Source: Streptacidiphilus jeojiense
GTDB lineage: Bacteria; Actinomycetota; Actinomycetes; Streptomycetales; Streptomycetaceae
Assembly (NCBI RefSeq): GCF_000719095.1
Contig: NZ_JOEH01000016.1
Location: 1-64,000, forward strand
Direction of reading: 5' to 3'
DNA length: 64,000 nt
Within the stretch, counting starts at the first letter, position 1. Each line of letters starts with the position of its first letter. The translations under genes and the position numbers were made by a program. Below, one piece after another: positions 9,533-18,551 of the stretch. The notes below the pieces were generated by a model, which saw only the letters and a list, made by a program, of their open reading frames with translations, ran no database searches and was not told the origin of the DNA.

Positions 9533-10300
9533 ATGGGCGACTTCAGTGCGGTCCTGCTCTCCGAGTGGGTCAAGGTCAAGACGGTCAAGTCCACCTGGAT
9601 CACCCTGCTGGTGGCCTTCGTGGTGACGGCGGGCCTGGGCGCGGTGATCTCCGCGGTCACCAACAGCCAGTGGAACAGCATGTCCGAGAGCGACCGGCTC
9701 ACCTTCGACGCCACCTCCACCAGCTTCTCCGGCGTCTACCTGGGCCAGCTGGCCGTCATCGTCTTCGCGGTGCTGGTGGTCGGCAACGAGTACAGCAGCG
9801 GGATGATCCGGGCCACCCTGGCCGCCGTCCCGCAGCGGGCCACCCTGCTGCTCGCCAAGACCGCCGTGGTGCTGCTGCTGGTGCTGCCGGTCGCCCTGGT
9901 GACCAGCTTCGTCACCTTCTTCCTGGGCCAGGCCCTGCTCGGCGACCACAACGTGTCGATCGGCGACCACGGCGTACTGCGCGCGGTGGTCGGGATGGCG
10001 CTCTACATGACGCTGATCGCGCTGCTGTCCCTGGGCGTGGGCTTCATGCTGCGCAAGCCGGTGCTCTCGCTGGGGCTGTTGATGCCGTTCTTCTTCCTGA
10101 TCTCGCCGATCCTGTCCGCCGTACCCAAGGTCAAGAACGTCGCGCGCTACTTCCCGGACACCGCCGGATCGCAGATGGTCCACGTGGTGCCCAGCACCTC
10201 GGTGCCCTACGGCCCGCTGGCCGGCTTCTTCATCTGCCTGGCCTGGGCCGCGGCCTGCCTGCTCGGCGGGTACGCCCTGCTGAAGCGGCGGGACGCCTGA
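9533..10300 (+). CDS. ABC-2 type transporter permease
   Basis: Membrane subunit partner of the preceding ATPase, 255 aa. Hydrophobic spans appear near residues 20-40, 60-80, 105-130, 145-170, 178-198 and 225-248, consistent with six helices. The loop VVGNEYSSGMIRATLA is typical of ABC-2 permeases. The ATG is 1 nt beyond the ATPase stop. The final KRRDA motif is common in this family. Confidence 0.88.
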   Translation: MGDFSAVLLSEWVKVKTVKSTWITLLVAFVVTAGLGAVISAVTNSQWNSMSESDRLTFDATSTSFSGVYLGQLAVIVFAVLVVGNEYSSGMIRATLAAVPQRATLLLAKTAVVLLLVLPVALVTSFVTFFLGQALLGDHNVSIGDHGVLRAVVGMALYMTLIALLSLGVGFMLRKPVLSLGLLMPFFFLISPILSAVPKVKNVARYFPDTAGSQMVHVVPSTSVPYGPLAGFFICLAWAAACLLGGYALLKRRDA

Positions 10301-10314
10301 CGGTCCGGTACTTC

Positions 10315-10653
10315 CTAGTACTTCGGAGCGTTGCGGCCGCGTTGGACGGCCGCCGAGCGCCGCTCGCGGGCGTTCCAGCAGGCGCGGTGCCAGTGCCGCC
10401 GGTCGTCCACCCCGGCCGTGCCGCTGACCGAGGTCAGCGGCCAGACCACCAGGTGGCCGACGCCGGGCGGGATCTCCTGGTCGCAGCCGGGGCAGCGGTA
10501 GGACTTGCCGCTGTCCCCGGCGACCGGGCGCACCTGCCAGTCCTCGCCGCCGTAGCTGTCGGTCTGTCCCAGGGTCCAGCCCAGCCCGCTGTAGCCGCCC
10601 GAACGCGGTTCCGGCTGCTCACTCCTCCGGGGGCGACTTCGGCGCGGTGACAC
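10315..10653 (-). CDS. small zinc-ribbon-like conserved protein
   Basis: 112-residue basic protein of unknown function that resembles a conserved actinobacterial family often labelled ATP/GTP-binding without clear basis. It has CPGCDQEI and a later HWHRACWNARERR, giving a likely Cys/His zinc site (C-x2-C ... H-x-H-x2-C). The GTG at 10653 follows AGGGAG at ideal spacing; the frame upstream is open but unlike the family. It is convergent with the ABC permease gene, only 14 nt apart. No Walker motif is present. Confidence 0.75.
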   Translation of the reverse strand: MSPRRSRPRRSEQPEPRSGGYSGLGWTLGQTDSYGGEDWQVRPVAGDSGKSYRCPGCDQEIPPGVGHLVVWPLTSVSGTAGVDDRRHWHRACWNARERRSAAVQRGRNAPKY

Positions 10654-10892
10654 GGGACTCCCTGGGTAGATGGGGGATGCTGGACCCCTTGAGGGGGCCG
10701 GTGAAAACAACGATAGCGTCCCAAATTCCCCTTTAGCACAAGATCTCTCGCAGATCCAGGGTGAGGCGTCATTTCCACCCGTTATCGGGCTCGCGGGCCC
10801 GAATCCGTGTGCCAGCGGCACATGACATGAGTTACTCCAGAGGGAGATGCGGGACCGAAGTTCCCCGCGGGACCTAGGAGCTGATTCCCCTC

Positions 10893-12116
10893 ATGCCCAG
10901 TAGGACCAGAACCGTCCGCACCGCCGCGTCCAGAAGCGGCGACACCCCGGACCTCGGCGCCCGGATGCGGGTGCCGCGCCAGCGCACCGCCCCCGCCGCG
11001 GTCCGCAGCGGTCCGGGGCCGATCCGCACCGGCGCCTTCCTGCTCGCCGCGCAGTTCCCCGGCCAGGGCCACGCCGAAGCGCTGGACCGCGCCGTCTCGG
11101 CGGCGGTCGCCGCCGAGCACGCCGGGCTGGACAGCGTCTGGCTGGCCGAGCACCACTTCGTGCCCTACGGCGTCTGCCCCTCGGCCGCCACCCTCGCCGC
11201 GCTGCTGCTCGGCCGTACCAGCAGGATCCGGATCGGCACCGCGGTGAGCGTGCTGCCAACCCAGCACCCGGTGGCGCTCGGCGAGCAGGCCGCGCTGCTG
11301 CACCTCACCTCCGGCGGCCGGTTCACGCTCGGCGTGGGCCGTGGCGGCCCCTGGGTGGACCTGGAGGTGTTCGGCGCCGGCGCGGAAGCCTACGAGAGCG
11401 GCTTCACCGAGTCGTTGGACCTGCTGCTGCGCTGGCTGCGCTCGGCCAGGGTGGGCGCCTCCGGGCCCCGCTACAGCTTCCCCGAGGTCGCCGTGGTGCC
11501 CAGGGCCACCGAGCAGCCGCTGCCGTTCCCCGCCCTCGGCGGGGCCCGCGGCCCGGAGTACGCCGGGGTGCGCCCCCGGGCCGGCGGCGACGGACCGCCG
11601 GTGCAGGTGGCCTGCACCTCGCTGGGCACCGTCAGACTGGCCGCCGAACGCGGCCTGCCGATGCTGCTGGGGATGCACTCCGGCGACGAGGACAAGGCCG
11701 CCATGGTCGCCGCCTACCGGAAGGCCGCACGCGAGGCCGGGCGGACCCAGGAGCAGATCGAGCGGGTGGAGGCCGAGCACATGGCGGCCGGCGTGGCCCA
11801 GATCGAGGACAGCGGTGCCGAGGCCCGCCGGGTGCTGCTCAAGTCGATGCCGGGCTGGCTGCACTACGGCCTGTCCGCGCACCGCACGGTGGACGGCCGC
11901 GAGCGGCGGATGCGCGATCCGCACGAGTACACCGAGCTGCTCTGCGACCTGCACGCGGTGGGCACGCCCAGGCTCTGCGCCGACCGGCTGGCGGCCACCG
12001 CCGAGCGCACCGGGGTGCGTCGCTTCGCCCTGCTGGTGGAGGGCTCCGGCGACCGGGAACTGACGCTGCGCAATGTCGAGCGGCTCGGCTCCGAGGTGCT
12101 GCCGCTGCTGGCCTGA
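10893..12116 (+). CDS. LLM-class flavin-dependent oxidoreductase
   Basis: Luciferase-like monooxygenase using F420 or FMN (407 aa). Family features: VWLAEHHFVPYG near residue 90, RIRIGTAVSVLPTQHPV, and SGGRFTLGVGRGGPWVDLEVF. A roughly 45-residue basic, Pro/Arg-rich N-terminal extension precedes the barrel. AGGAG lies upstream of the ATG at 10893. The substrate cannot be told from sequence. It is transcribed alone and closed by a strong hairpin. Confidence 0.85.
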   Translation: MPSRTRTVRTAASRSGDTPDLGARMRVPRQRTAPAAVRSGPGPIRTGAFLLAAQFPGQGHAEALDRAVSAAVAAEHAGLDSVWLAEHHFVPYGVCPSAATLAALLLGRTSRIRIGTAVSVLPTQHPVALGEQAALLHLTSGGRFTLGVGRGGPWVDLEVFGAGAEAYESGFTESLDLLLRWLRSARVGASGPRYSFPEVAVVPRATEQPLPFPALGGARGPEYAGVRPRAGGDGPPVQVACTSLGTVRLAAERGLPMLLGMHSGDEDKAAMVAAYRKAAREAGRTQEQIERVEAEHMAAGVAQIEDSGAEARRVLLKSMPGWLHYGLSAHRTVDGRERRMRDPHEYTELLCDLHAVGTPRLCADRLAATAERTGVRRFALLVEGSGDRELTLRNVERLGSEVLPLLA

Positions 12117-12125
12117 CAACGCGCC

Positions 12126-12159
12126 GGTCCGCCGACATCCGGGGGTACGTCGGCGGACC
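12126..12159 (+). terminator. terminator after LLM oxidoreductase
   Basis: Perfect 11-bp arms GGTCCGCCGAC (12126-12136) and GTCGGCGGACC (12149-12159), starting 9 nt after the stop codon. There is no T-run, as is common in Streptomyces. Confidence 0.75.
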
Positions 12160-12221
12160 AGTGGTCGCGTTGCCGAGTGCGGGCAGCGCTCGACTAGCTG
12201 TTCAAGCGGCCGTTCAAGCGC

Positions 12222-12614
12222 TCAGCAGTCCCTGAGTTCCTCGGACTGGTTGAGCAGTTGGGCGCGCACGGAGGTGAAAAGGGCGTACCGGGCCTCCGAA
12301 CCCGGGCCCGGCGGGAACACCGCGACCCGGTGGCAGTTCTGGAACGCCAGGCGGACACCGAAGTGCCGCTCCAGCGATCCCCGGATCGCATCACTCGCCA
12401 ACGCGCGGAGCAGCTGGCCACGTGCCTGCTCCGAGGGCGGCGGGACCTGGTTGTCGGCGAACTCGCTGCCGTCGACCTTCTGCTGGGCGACCAGCGAACT
12501 GATCAGGGCCCAGGCGTAGGGCAGGGAGTTGCGGACGCAGTCGACGAATTCCCTCTCATCGACCTCGCCTCGCTCGGCCTTCTCGAGCAGGGCCGGTGAG
12601 ACGTCGAGCGACAT
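12222..12614 (-). CDS. SCO5389-family conserved protein
   Basis: 130-residue protein of a streptomycete-restricted family. It starts MSLDVSPALLEKAERGEVDE and ends LLNQSEELRDC, which I recognise as SCO5389-like. It is mostly helical with one segment FGVRLAFQNCHRVAVFPPG; there is no signal peptide or membrane span. A strong AGAGGAG precedes the ATG. It is divergent from nucS across a 524-nt gap. Function unknown; conservation beside nucS is the only context clue. Confidence 0.8.
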   Translation of the reverse strand: MSLDVSPALLEKAERGEVDEREFVDCVRNSLPYAWALISSLVAQQKVDGSEFADNQVPPPSEQARGQLLRALASDAIRGSLERHFGVRLAFQNCHRVAVFPPGPGSEARYALFTSVRAQLLNQSEELRDC

Positions 12615-13138
12615 GGGTTCTCCTCTCGCGGACCTCGCGGACCGGACGGCTCACGAGGTGGTGCCACAGCGCGGGGGCGCTGCTGTGCGAAGGTGCTGTG
12701 CCGTGTTGCTGTGCCTTGCTGGCTTGCTGCCGTGCCGTGGTGCTGTTGCGCCTGACGCGCACGCACCGGACCGGGAGGGCACCCGACGTCGGTACGTACA
12801 CGCCCGTACCGTCCAACTCCTGTGCCCCAGCTGTCCGGGGAGCAGAGGGAGACGTACAGAACAGGTTCGCAGGGAAACTGCGCGCAGGGGGCGGAACCAC
12901 ACATTCCGGCCCGAGTCCGGCCAGATCCTTCCCATCGAGACAGGTCGGTCCGGCTGTCCATGCTGTCCCCCCTCTCCGTCACGTCCCGTGACTCACCGTA
13001 GGGCACGGTGTGCGCACGCACCATATGTGCAGCCCCTCGTATGTCCAGAACGCGGCCCCGCACACACACCGTTCGCGACGATCATCACCGGGTGACCGAA
13101 TCGCTCCGAATGGCTCCGGTGGGCTAGCGTGGTCGGCC
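12615..13138. other. intergenic region between SCO5389-like gene and nucS
   Basis: 524 nt with no convincing gene on either strand. It must hold both divergent promoters. From about 12660 to 12755 it is low complexity, with repeated TGCTGTGC and related TGC/GTG words (12681, 12695, 12708). No perfect long stem or tRNA was seen. Confidence 0.6.
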
Positions 13139-13798
13139 ATGCGTCTCGTGATTGCCCGCTGTTCCGTCGACTACGCGGGACGGCTCACCGCCCACCTGCC
13201 GTCCGCCCCCCGGCTCATCCTGGTGAAATCCGACGGCAGCGTCGCGATCCACTCCGATGACCGCGCCTACAAGCCGCTCAACTGGATGTCACCGCCCTGC
13301 TCCCTCAAGGAGGAGGAGGGCAGGTGGACCGTCGAGAACAAGGGTGGCGAGAAACTGATCATCACCCTGGAGGAGGTCATGCTGGACTCCTCGCACGAAC
13401 TCGGCGTGGACCCCGGTCTGATCAAGGACGGCGTCGAGGCGCACCTCCAGGAGCTGCTGGCGGACCGGATGGAGGTGCTCGGCGCCGGCTGGAAGCTGAT
13501 CCGGCGCGAGTACCCGACCGCGATCGGCCCGGTGGACATCCTCTGCCGCGACGACGAGGGGGTCACCGTCGCGGTGGAGATCAAGCGGCGCGGCGAGATC
13601 GACGGGGTGGAGCAGCTCACCCGCTACCTGGAACTGCTCAACCGGGACCCGCTGCTGGCACCGGTCAAGGGCGTCTTCGCCGCCCAGCAGATCAAGCCGC
13701 AGGCCCGGGTGCTGGCCGCGGACCGCGGCATCTCCTGCGTGGTGCTGGACTACGACGGACTGCGCGGCATCGAGGACGACAAGCTCAAACTGTTCTGA
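13139..13798 (+). CDS. nucS: NucS/EndoMS mismatch endonuclease
   Basis: Actinobacterial non-canonical mismatch repair nuclease that cuts both strands at mismatches, replacing MutS/MutL. 219 aa. The N-terminal domain begins [16 protein letters not shown]; the RecB-like nuclease core is seen in [22 protein letters not shown] (Asp and Glu-x-Lys metal ligands) and [12 protein letters not shown]. The C-terminus DDKLKLF resembles the short beta-clamp-binding tail reported for this family. The ATG at 13139 was chosen because the family starts MRLV; the frame continues upstream to 13010 with unrelated residues. Confidence 0.94.
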   Translation: MRLVIARCSVDYAGRLTAHLPSAPRLILVKSDGSVAIHSDDRAYKPLNWMSPPCSLKEEEGRWTVENKGGEKLIITLEEVMLDSSHELGVDPGLIKDGVEAHLQELLADRMEVLGAGWKLIRREYPTAIGPVDILCRDDEGVTVAVEIKRRGEIDGVEQLTRYLELLNRDPLLAPVKGVFAAQQIKPQARVLAADRGISCVVLDYDGLRGIEDDKLKLF

Positions 13799-13836
13799 GC
13801 CTGCCGTCCCCGCCGTGCGTCAGGGCGGCACCGGGG

Positions 13837-16371
13837 TCAGGGCGTCACCGGGGCCGTGGGAGCGCTGTCCGCCAGCACCGAGGTACTGGTGGCCCCGGTG
13901 GTGCCCGAGGTCGACGAGGCCGAGGCGCTCGCGGAGGCACTGGCCGAGGCGGAGGCGCTGGCCGACGGCGAGCTGCTCGCGCTCGGCGACTTCGAGGGGG
14001 CCGGGCTGCTGGGGCTCAGACTCGGGCTCGACGAGTGGCCGGCCGGGTGCGACGAGTGCACCGGGTCGCTGGGGCTGCTGCTCTGCCCCGACGCGCCACC
14101 GGTGGGCCCGGTCCCCTGGGAACTGCCCGGTCCGCTCGACCCGGTGCTCCCGGAGGTCGCGCCGCCGGAGGCCGAGGCGGACGCCGATCCGGACGGGGAG
14201 GCCGAGGCCGAGGTGCTCGCGGAGGACGAGTCGCTCGCCGCCGGGATCCCGGCCGGGTCGGTCGACCCGGTGCTCTGCGGCGCCGTGGTGCCCACGTTCT
14301 GGTCCACCACGCCGCTGCCGGCGCCGGTCTGCTGGAACGCCCCGATGCCGTAGGCGGCGGCCGCGCCCAGTGCGCCCATCGCCACCACGGCCACGGTGGC
14401 CAGCACGATCTGACGCCGGGACACCGAGTTGTCGGCGAAGCTGCGCCGCTGCACCGTCCGCCGCAGCGCCGGCCGAGCGAACGGCAGCACCCGCCGCAGT
14501 CCGGTCAGTCCGGACCCGCTCCGGCCGCTCACGGCCACCAGGCGGCCGCCCTGGCGGGCCGCTGCGGCGTCCAACTGGTGCAGGGCGGCCCGGCCCGCGG
14601 CGGAGCCCCTGGCGTCGCCCAGGGCGCCGCGCAGCGCCACCGACGCCTCCAGTTCCGCACGGGAGCGGTCGAAGGCGCCCACGCACAGCGCCAGCACCCC
14701 GAGTTCGTGGTGGAACCAGGCCTCCTCGGCGACACCGGCGGTGGCCCGCGCCGACTCCAGGCCGAACCGCAGCGCGCGTTCCCACGCGCCCCAGCGCAGC
14801 GCCAGTGCGAAGGCCGGGGCGCAGGCCCGGGCCAGCAGCACCACCTGGCGGTGCCGGCCCGCCTCGCGGTCCGCGTGCATGGTCGCCAGCAGCACCTCGG
14901 CCTCGTCGGCGATCTGCTGCTCCGTCACCGAGGCGTGCCCGGTCCACCAGGTGAAGTGCTGGGCCGCCGCGCGCAGGGCCGTCTGCACCGGCCACTCGCC
15001 GGCGACCAGGTCGGCGACGCCGTCGACCAGCCGGTGGTGGGCGCCGACCGGGGCCGCGAGTCCGGCCTCGACCAGTTCCTCCAGCGCCACCTCGCCGTGG
15101 CCGACGTCGACCAGCGCGGGCAGGTGCGGTGCGCTCGGGCAGACCCCGCCGAGCGCGGCGGCCAGCAGCAGGGTGCGCCGGGCCCCGGTGCTCAGCCCGC
15201 GGGCGATCCGCAGTGCCGGGGCGGCGCTCTCCGCCACCGAGGGCAGCGGCACCGGATCGGGCAGCGCGGCCTCGCCGGCCTCCCCGGAGCCGCCGGCACC
15301 GCCGTGCTGCCGCAGGTAGGCCTCGAAGCTGCCGGGCGTCAACTGCGGTGCGGCGTCCGGGCCGTCCTCCTCGGGCGCGAACGCCGCCATCGCCTCGATG
15401 GCGGCCTCGCGGTGCCGCAGCAGGGCGGCGGCCTGGACGAAGCGCAGCGGCAGGCCCTCGGACTCGAACCAGAGGTCGACGGCCCAGGCGCGCTCGGTCT
15501 CGTCCAGGGTGCGGCCGGCCAGCCGCGCCAGCAGGGCCAGCGAGGACTGCCGGGACAGACCCGGGAGCCTGCTGTCCTCCAGCCGCCGGTTCTCCCCCGC
15601 GCCGTCGCCGACCGGAGCCGCGGCCGCCGGGGTGGAGCTGAGCAGGAAGGCGCTCTCGGGCGCCGACGAGATCAGCTCCTCCAGCGCCTCGCCGCCGAAC
15701 TCGACGTCGTCGATGACCACGATGGCGCACAGGTCGCGCATGATCTCCGGGGCCAGCGCGCGGCCCGGACGGAATCCCGGGCAGTCGTAGGCGGCCGCGA
15801 ACAGGTCCTGGAGCAGGTCGGCCGGGGTGCGGAAGCAGCCGCTGAGCCGGATCACCCCGGCGGGCGCCAGCCCGGAGCAGGCCGAGGCGACCGCGTCCAG
15901 GATGGCCGAGCGGCCGGAGCCGGCGGCGCCGATCAGCCGGATCGAGCGGCCCTCCAGCAGCTGCCCGCGCAGCCGCTCGCACAGGGCGTCCCGTTCCAGC
16001 AGGCCGCTCACGCTGCGGGGCCGGACGGTGGAGTCGACCGGGGCCTGGACCGGCTGCGGGCGCTGGTCCGGCGGGCAGGCGGTGGCGCTGCTGCCGTCCG
16101 GTGCGTTCACGACCAGCCGCAGCTCCCCGGCGACGACGGTGCCGGCCCGGCCGCTGCCGTCGGTCCTGCCCTCGGCGGCGCCGCTCGGAGGCGCGGCCGG
16201 TTCCAGTTCCTTGGTGTGGGAGGAGACGATCCGGGCGAGCTCGGTGGAAGCGCCGCCGGAATGCCTGGCCGTCGGGTCGGACGGGGGTATGAAGGCCAGT
16301 GTCGGCGACTCGGTGTCGTGCGAGGGGCGTCCGTCCTGGCCTGCGCCACCGCCCACGCTGTGTGGGTTCAT
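13837..16371 (-). CDS. membrane-anchored ATP-binding (AAA/STAND-like) protein with Ser/Ala tail
   Basis: 844 residues. Order: a disordered N-terminal 120 residues; an NTPase core with GAAGSGRS (148-155, Arg where Walker A has Lys) and Walker B-like IVVIDDVEF; a helical region suggesting TPR-like repeats; one transmembrane helix around 654-679; then about 165 residues of Ser/Ala/Thr/Gly low complexity presumably outside the cell, including an unbroken (SA)n stretch. The ATG at 16371 follows AGAGG. It lies downstream of a STAS regulator gene, suggesting a regulatory or envelope-sensing role. This is inference; no function is established here. Confidence 0.7.
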   Translation of the reverse strand: MNPHSVGGGAGQDGRPSHDTESPTLAFIPPSDPTARHSGGASTELARIVSSHTKELEPAAPPSGAAEGRTDGSGRAGTVVAGELRLVVNAPDGSSATACPPDQRPQPVQAPVDSTVRPRSVSGLLERDALCERLRGQLLEGRSIRLIGAAGSGRSAILDAVASACSGLAPAGVIRLSGCFRTPADLLQDLFAAAYDCPGFRPGRALAPEIMRDLCAIVVIDDVEFGGEALEELISSAPESAFLLSSTPAAAAPVGDGAGENRRLEDSRLPGLSRQSSLALLARLAGRTLDETERAWAVDLWFESEGLPLRFVQAAALLRHREAAIEAMAAFAPEEDGPDAAPQLTPGSFEAYLRQHGGAGGSGEAGEAALPDPVPLPSVAESAAPALRIARGLSTGARRTLLLAAALGGVCPSAPHLPALVDVGHGEVALEELVEAGLAAPVGAHHRLVDGVADLVAGEWPVQTALRAAAQHFTWWTGHASVTEQQIADEAEVLLATMHADREAGRHRQVVLLARACAPAFALALRWGAWERALRFGLESARATAGVAEEAWFHHELGVLALCVGAFDRSRAELEASVALRGALGDARGSAAGRAALHQLDAAAARQGGRLVAVSGRSGSGLTGLRRVLPFARPALRRTVQRRSFADNSVSRRQIVLATVAVVAMGALGAAAAYGIGAFQQTGAGSGVVDQNVGTTAPQSTGSTDPAGIPAASDSSSASTSASASPSGSASASASGGATSGSTGSSGPGSSQGTGPTGGASGQSSSPSDPVHSSHPAGHSSSPSLSPSSPAPSKSPSASSSPSASASASASASASASASSTSGTTGATSTSVLADSAPTAPVTP

Positions 16372-16463
16372 GATCCTCTTTCGCCCCGGGCCGTCCCGGC
16401 CCGGGCCCTGTCCGCGCTGTGCCTGCGCATGCGCCCGCATCCCAATGAGCTCACCGGTCCCCG

Positions 16464-16534
16464 GACTTTCGCACACTCTGTCGCAGCCGTACACGCCGGG
16501 GCGAGTCTCTGGGGGACACCGTTATGCGAAAGTC
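16464..16534. promoter_or_regulatory. paired inverted decamer upstream of the NTPase gene
   Basis: GACTTTCGCA (16464-16473) and its exact complement TGCGAAAGTC (16525-16534) flank 51 nt in the gap between the STAS gene and the NTPase gene. It could be two operator half-sites or a looped transcript stem. Confidence 0.4.
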
Positions 16535-16570
16535 ATACTGGGACCCCTGCGACCTGGCCTTGACCGGGTG

Positions 16571-16912
16571 CTACTGGACCGAGGAGACCGCCGGTTCGGC
16601 GGCGAAGGCCTCCGGGACGTATCCCTCGATGGCCAGGATGCGGTGCAGCCGGGTCGCCACCAGCAGCCGCTGCAACTGCGCCGGCACCCCGCGCAGCACC
16701 AGCCGGCGACCGCCGCGGCCGGCCCTGCGGTGGGTGCCCATGATCACGCCGAGCCCGGTGGCGTCCCAGGACTCCAGCCGGGAGAGGTCCAGCACCAGAT
16801 CGCCGCGCCCGTAGTCGACGGCCTGGTGCAGCACCGATCGGGCGTCGGCCGCGGAGCGCACGTCGAGGCGGCCCTCGATGGCCAGCAGGGCGTGGTCACC
16901 TCTGATCCGCAT
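16571..16912 (-). CDS. STAS-domain anti-anti-sigma factor
   Basis: 113-residue STAS protein of the SpoIIAA/BldG type. The phosphoacceptor loop reads SWDATGLGVI (D-x-T-G), so Thr would be the kinase target. The core LVLDLSRLESWDATGLG and the later RLHRILAIEGYVPEA fit the fold. The ATG at 16912 follows a very strong GGAGGAG; an upstream in-frame start at 16951 lacks one. No partner kinase or sigma factor is in the window. Confidence 0.88.
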   Translation of the reverse strand: MRIRGDHALLAIEGRLDVRSAADARSVLHQAVDYGRGDLVLDLSRLESWDATGLGVIMGTHRRAGRGGRRLVLRGVPAQLQRLLVATRLHRILAIEGYVPEAFAAEPAVSSVQ

Positions 16913-17097
16913 ACGTGCTCCTCCGTGGCGTTGAACTGATGCTTCTCTCATCTGACGCGGAACCAGGTGTCAGGGTTGCTGGCCACGGCGAAATCTGATG
17001 TGAATTCACTCCTTCGGGTGAGGAGTTCCCTTCTCGACGCGGAACTGCGCACGATTATCGTCCATCTCTTGAAAAGAGCACAGTGACCGGCGGCACA

Positions 17098-17125
17098 GCA
17101 GCAGGTGAGCAAGCTCACCTGCTGC
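17098..17125 (-). terminator. terminator after 3-hydroxybutyryl-CoA dehydrogenase
   Basis: Perfect 13-bp arms GCAGCAGGTGAGC and GCTCACCTGCTGC separated by only AA, ending 8 nt beyond the dehydrogenase stop codon. Confidence 0.8.
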
Positions 17126-17132
17126 CGCGGGA

Positions 17133-17987
17133 TCAGTCCTGGTAGCCGTAGAAACCGCGCCCGCTCTTGCGGCCGAGGTCCCCGGCGGTGACCATCCGGG
17201 CCATGATCTCCGGCGGTGCGAACTTCTCGTCCTGGGTCTCGCTGTAGATGTTGCCGGTGGCGTGCAGCAGGATGTCGACCCCGGTCAGGTCGGCGGTCTG
17301 CAGCGGGCCCATGGCGTGGCCGAAGCCGAGCCGGCAGGCGGTGTCGATGTCCTCGGCCGTGGCCACACCCGACTCGTAGAGCTTCACCGCCTCCACCACC
17401 AGGGCCGAGATCAGCCGGGTGGTGACGAAGCCGGCCACGTCGCGGTTGACCACCACGCAGGTCTTGCCGACGCCCTCGGCGAACTCCCGCGCGGCGGCCA
17501 GGGTCTCGTCGCTGGTCTTGTAGCCGCGGACCAGCTCGCACAGCTGCATCATCGGCACCGGCGAGAAGAAGTGCGTCCCCACCACGGACTCCGGCCGCCC
17601 GGTCGCGGCGGCGATCCGGGTGATCGGGATGGCCGAGGTGTTGGACGCCAGCACCGCGCCGGGACGGGCGATCCGGTCCAGCGCGCGGAACAGCTCCTGC
17701 TTGACCTCCAGCTGCTCGAACACCGCCTCCACCACCAGGTCGGCGGTGCCCACCGCGTCCAGGTCGGTGGTCGTGGTGATCCGTGCCAGCGCGGCCTCGG
17801 CGTCCTCGGCGGAGAGCCTGCCCTTGGCGGTGAAGCGCGCGTAGGAGGTCCTGATGCCGTCCAGCCCGCGGGCCAGCGCGGCGTCGGTGACATCGCGCAG
17901 CACCACCTCGTACCCCGCCTGTGCGGCGACCTGGGCGATTCCGGAGCCCATCAGGCCGGCTCCGATGACGGCGATCTGCTTGGCCAC
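17133..17987 (-). CDS. 3-hydroxybutyryl-CoA dehydrogenase
   Basis: NAD(P)-dependent oxidation of 3-hydroxyacyl-CoA (284 aa, full length). The Rossmann motif is IAVIGAGLMGSGIAQ at the N-terminus; the catalytic His lies in VGTHFFSPVPMMQLCELV, and the substrate-binding C-terminal domain contains NRDVAGFVTTRL and GLGHAMGPLQTADL-like sequence. It starts at GTG 17987 after AAGGA. It is a single gene ending in a strong hairpin. A role in butyryl-CoA/PHB-type or ethylmalonyl-CoA metabolism is likely, in keeping with the thiolase and epimerase at the left edge. Confidence 0.92.
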   Translation of the reverse strand: MAKQIAVIGAGLMGSGIAQVAAQAGYEVVLRDVTDAALARGLDGIRTSYARFTAKGRLSAEDAEAALARITTTTDLDAVGTADLVVEAVFEQLEVKQELFRALDRIARPGAVLASNTSAIPITRIAAATGRPESVVGTHFFSPVPMMQLCELVRGYKTSDETLAAAREFAEGVGKTCVVVNRDVAGFVTTRLISALVVEAVKLYESGVATAEDIDTACRLGFGHAMGPLQTADLTGVDILLHATGNIYSETQDEKFAPPEIMARMVTAGDLGRKSGRGFYGYQD

Positions 17988-18185
17988 TGTGGTGTCCTTC
18001 GGTAGATCTCTGCACTCGACGGCGCCGTGTGTGTGACGGCTGCGCTGAATCTAACGGCATCACCCGGCACCCGGCGACGGTGAACCGCCCTCCAGTGGCG
18101 AAGCTCACCAGGTCGCTGGCACCGCGGGGCGGAGCGGCGCCATACTGGACAGCAGGCCACTGGGGGGCGGACCGGGAGGGTCACC

Positions 18186-18542
18186 ATGGGCAGCGTCAAT
18201 CCCGTCGTCCAACTGGTCGTCCCCGTCGTGCTGCTGGTGGTCCTGGTGCTGCTGCTGCGCTGGACCTGGACCCCGCGCAGGGGACGGTCGCTGGTGGCGC
18301 GGACCGCCCGCCGCGGCGCCCCCGGCGAGTACGGCCTGCTGGTCCCGGTCGCCGCCCCCGCGGACGCCGCGGAGAGCCTGCGGCTGACCGCTGTGCTGGA
18401 GGCGGCCGGCATCCGCTGCACGGTGGTCGACACCACCCAGGGCACCCGGCTGATGGTCTGGCCGGAGTCCGCGGCGGGCGCGCGGCGGGTGCTGCGGGAG
18501 CTGCAGAAGGGTGGCGGCGGGGGCGGGTCGGCGGGGTTCTGA
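18186..18542 (+). CDS. small single-pass membrane protein
   Basis: 118 residues: a Val/Leu-rich transmembrane helix at residues 7-25, a basic linker (WTPRRGRSLVARTARR), then a compact domain with YGLLVPVAAP and GIRCTVVDTTQGTRLMVW. The last part recalls DUF2007-like signal-transducing domains, but this is a weak resemblance. GGGAGGG precedes the ATG. It is convergent with murA, with a nested repeat between them. Confidence 0.65.
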   Translation: MGSVNPVVQLVVPVVLLVVLVLLLRWTWTPRRGRSLVARTARRGAPGEYGLLVPVAAPADAAESLRLTAVLEAAGIRCTVVDTTQGTRLMVWPESAAGARRVLRELQKGGGGGGSAGF

Positions 18543-18551
18543 CCGTTCCCG

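Noticed and set aside
13010..13138. Longer N-terminus for NucS
   Set aside because: The added residues do not match the family, which begins at MRLV; the ATG at 13139 is preferred.
13324..16563. Forward frame over 1000 codons across nucS and the NTPase gene
   Set aside because: Gly/Arg/Ala-rich with no motif; it shadows two well-supported genes in other frames.
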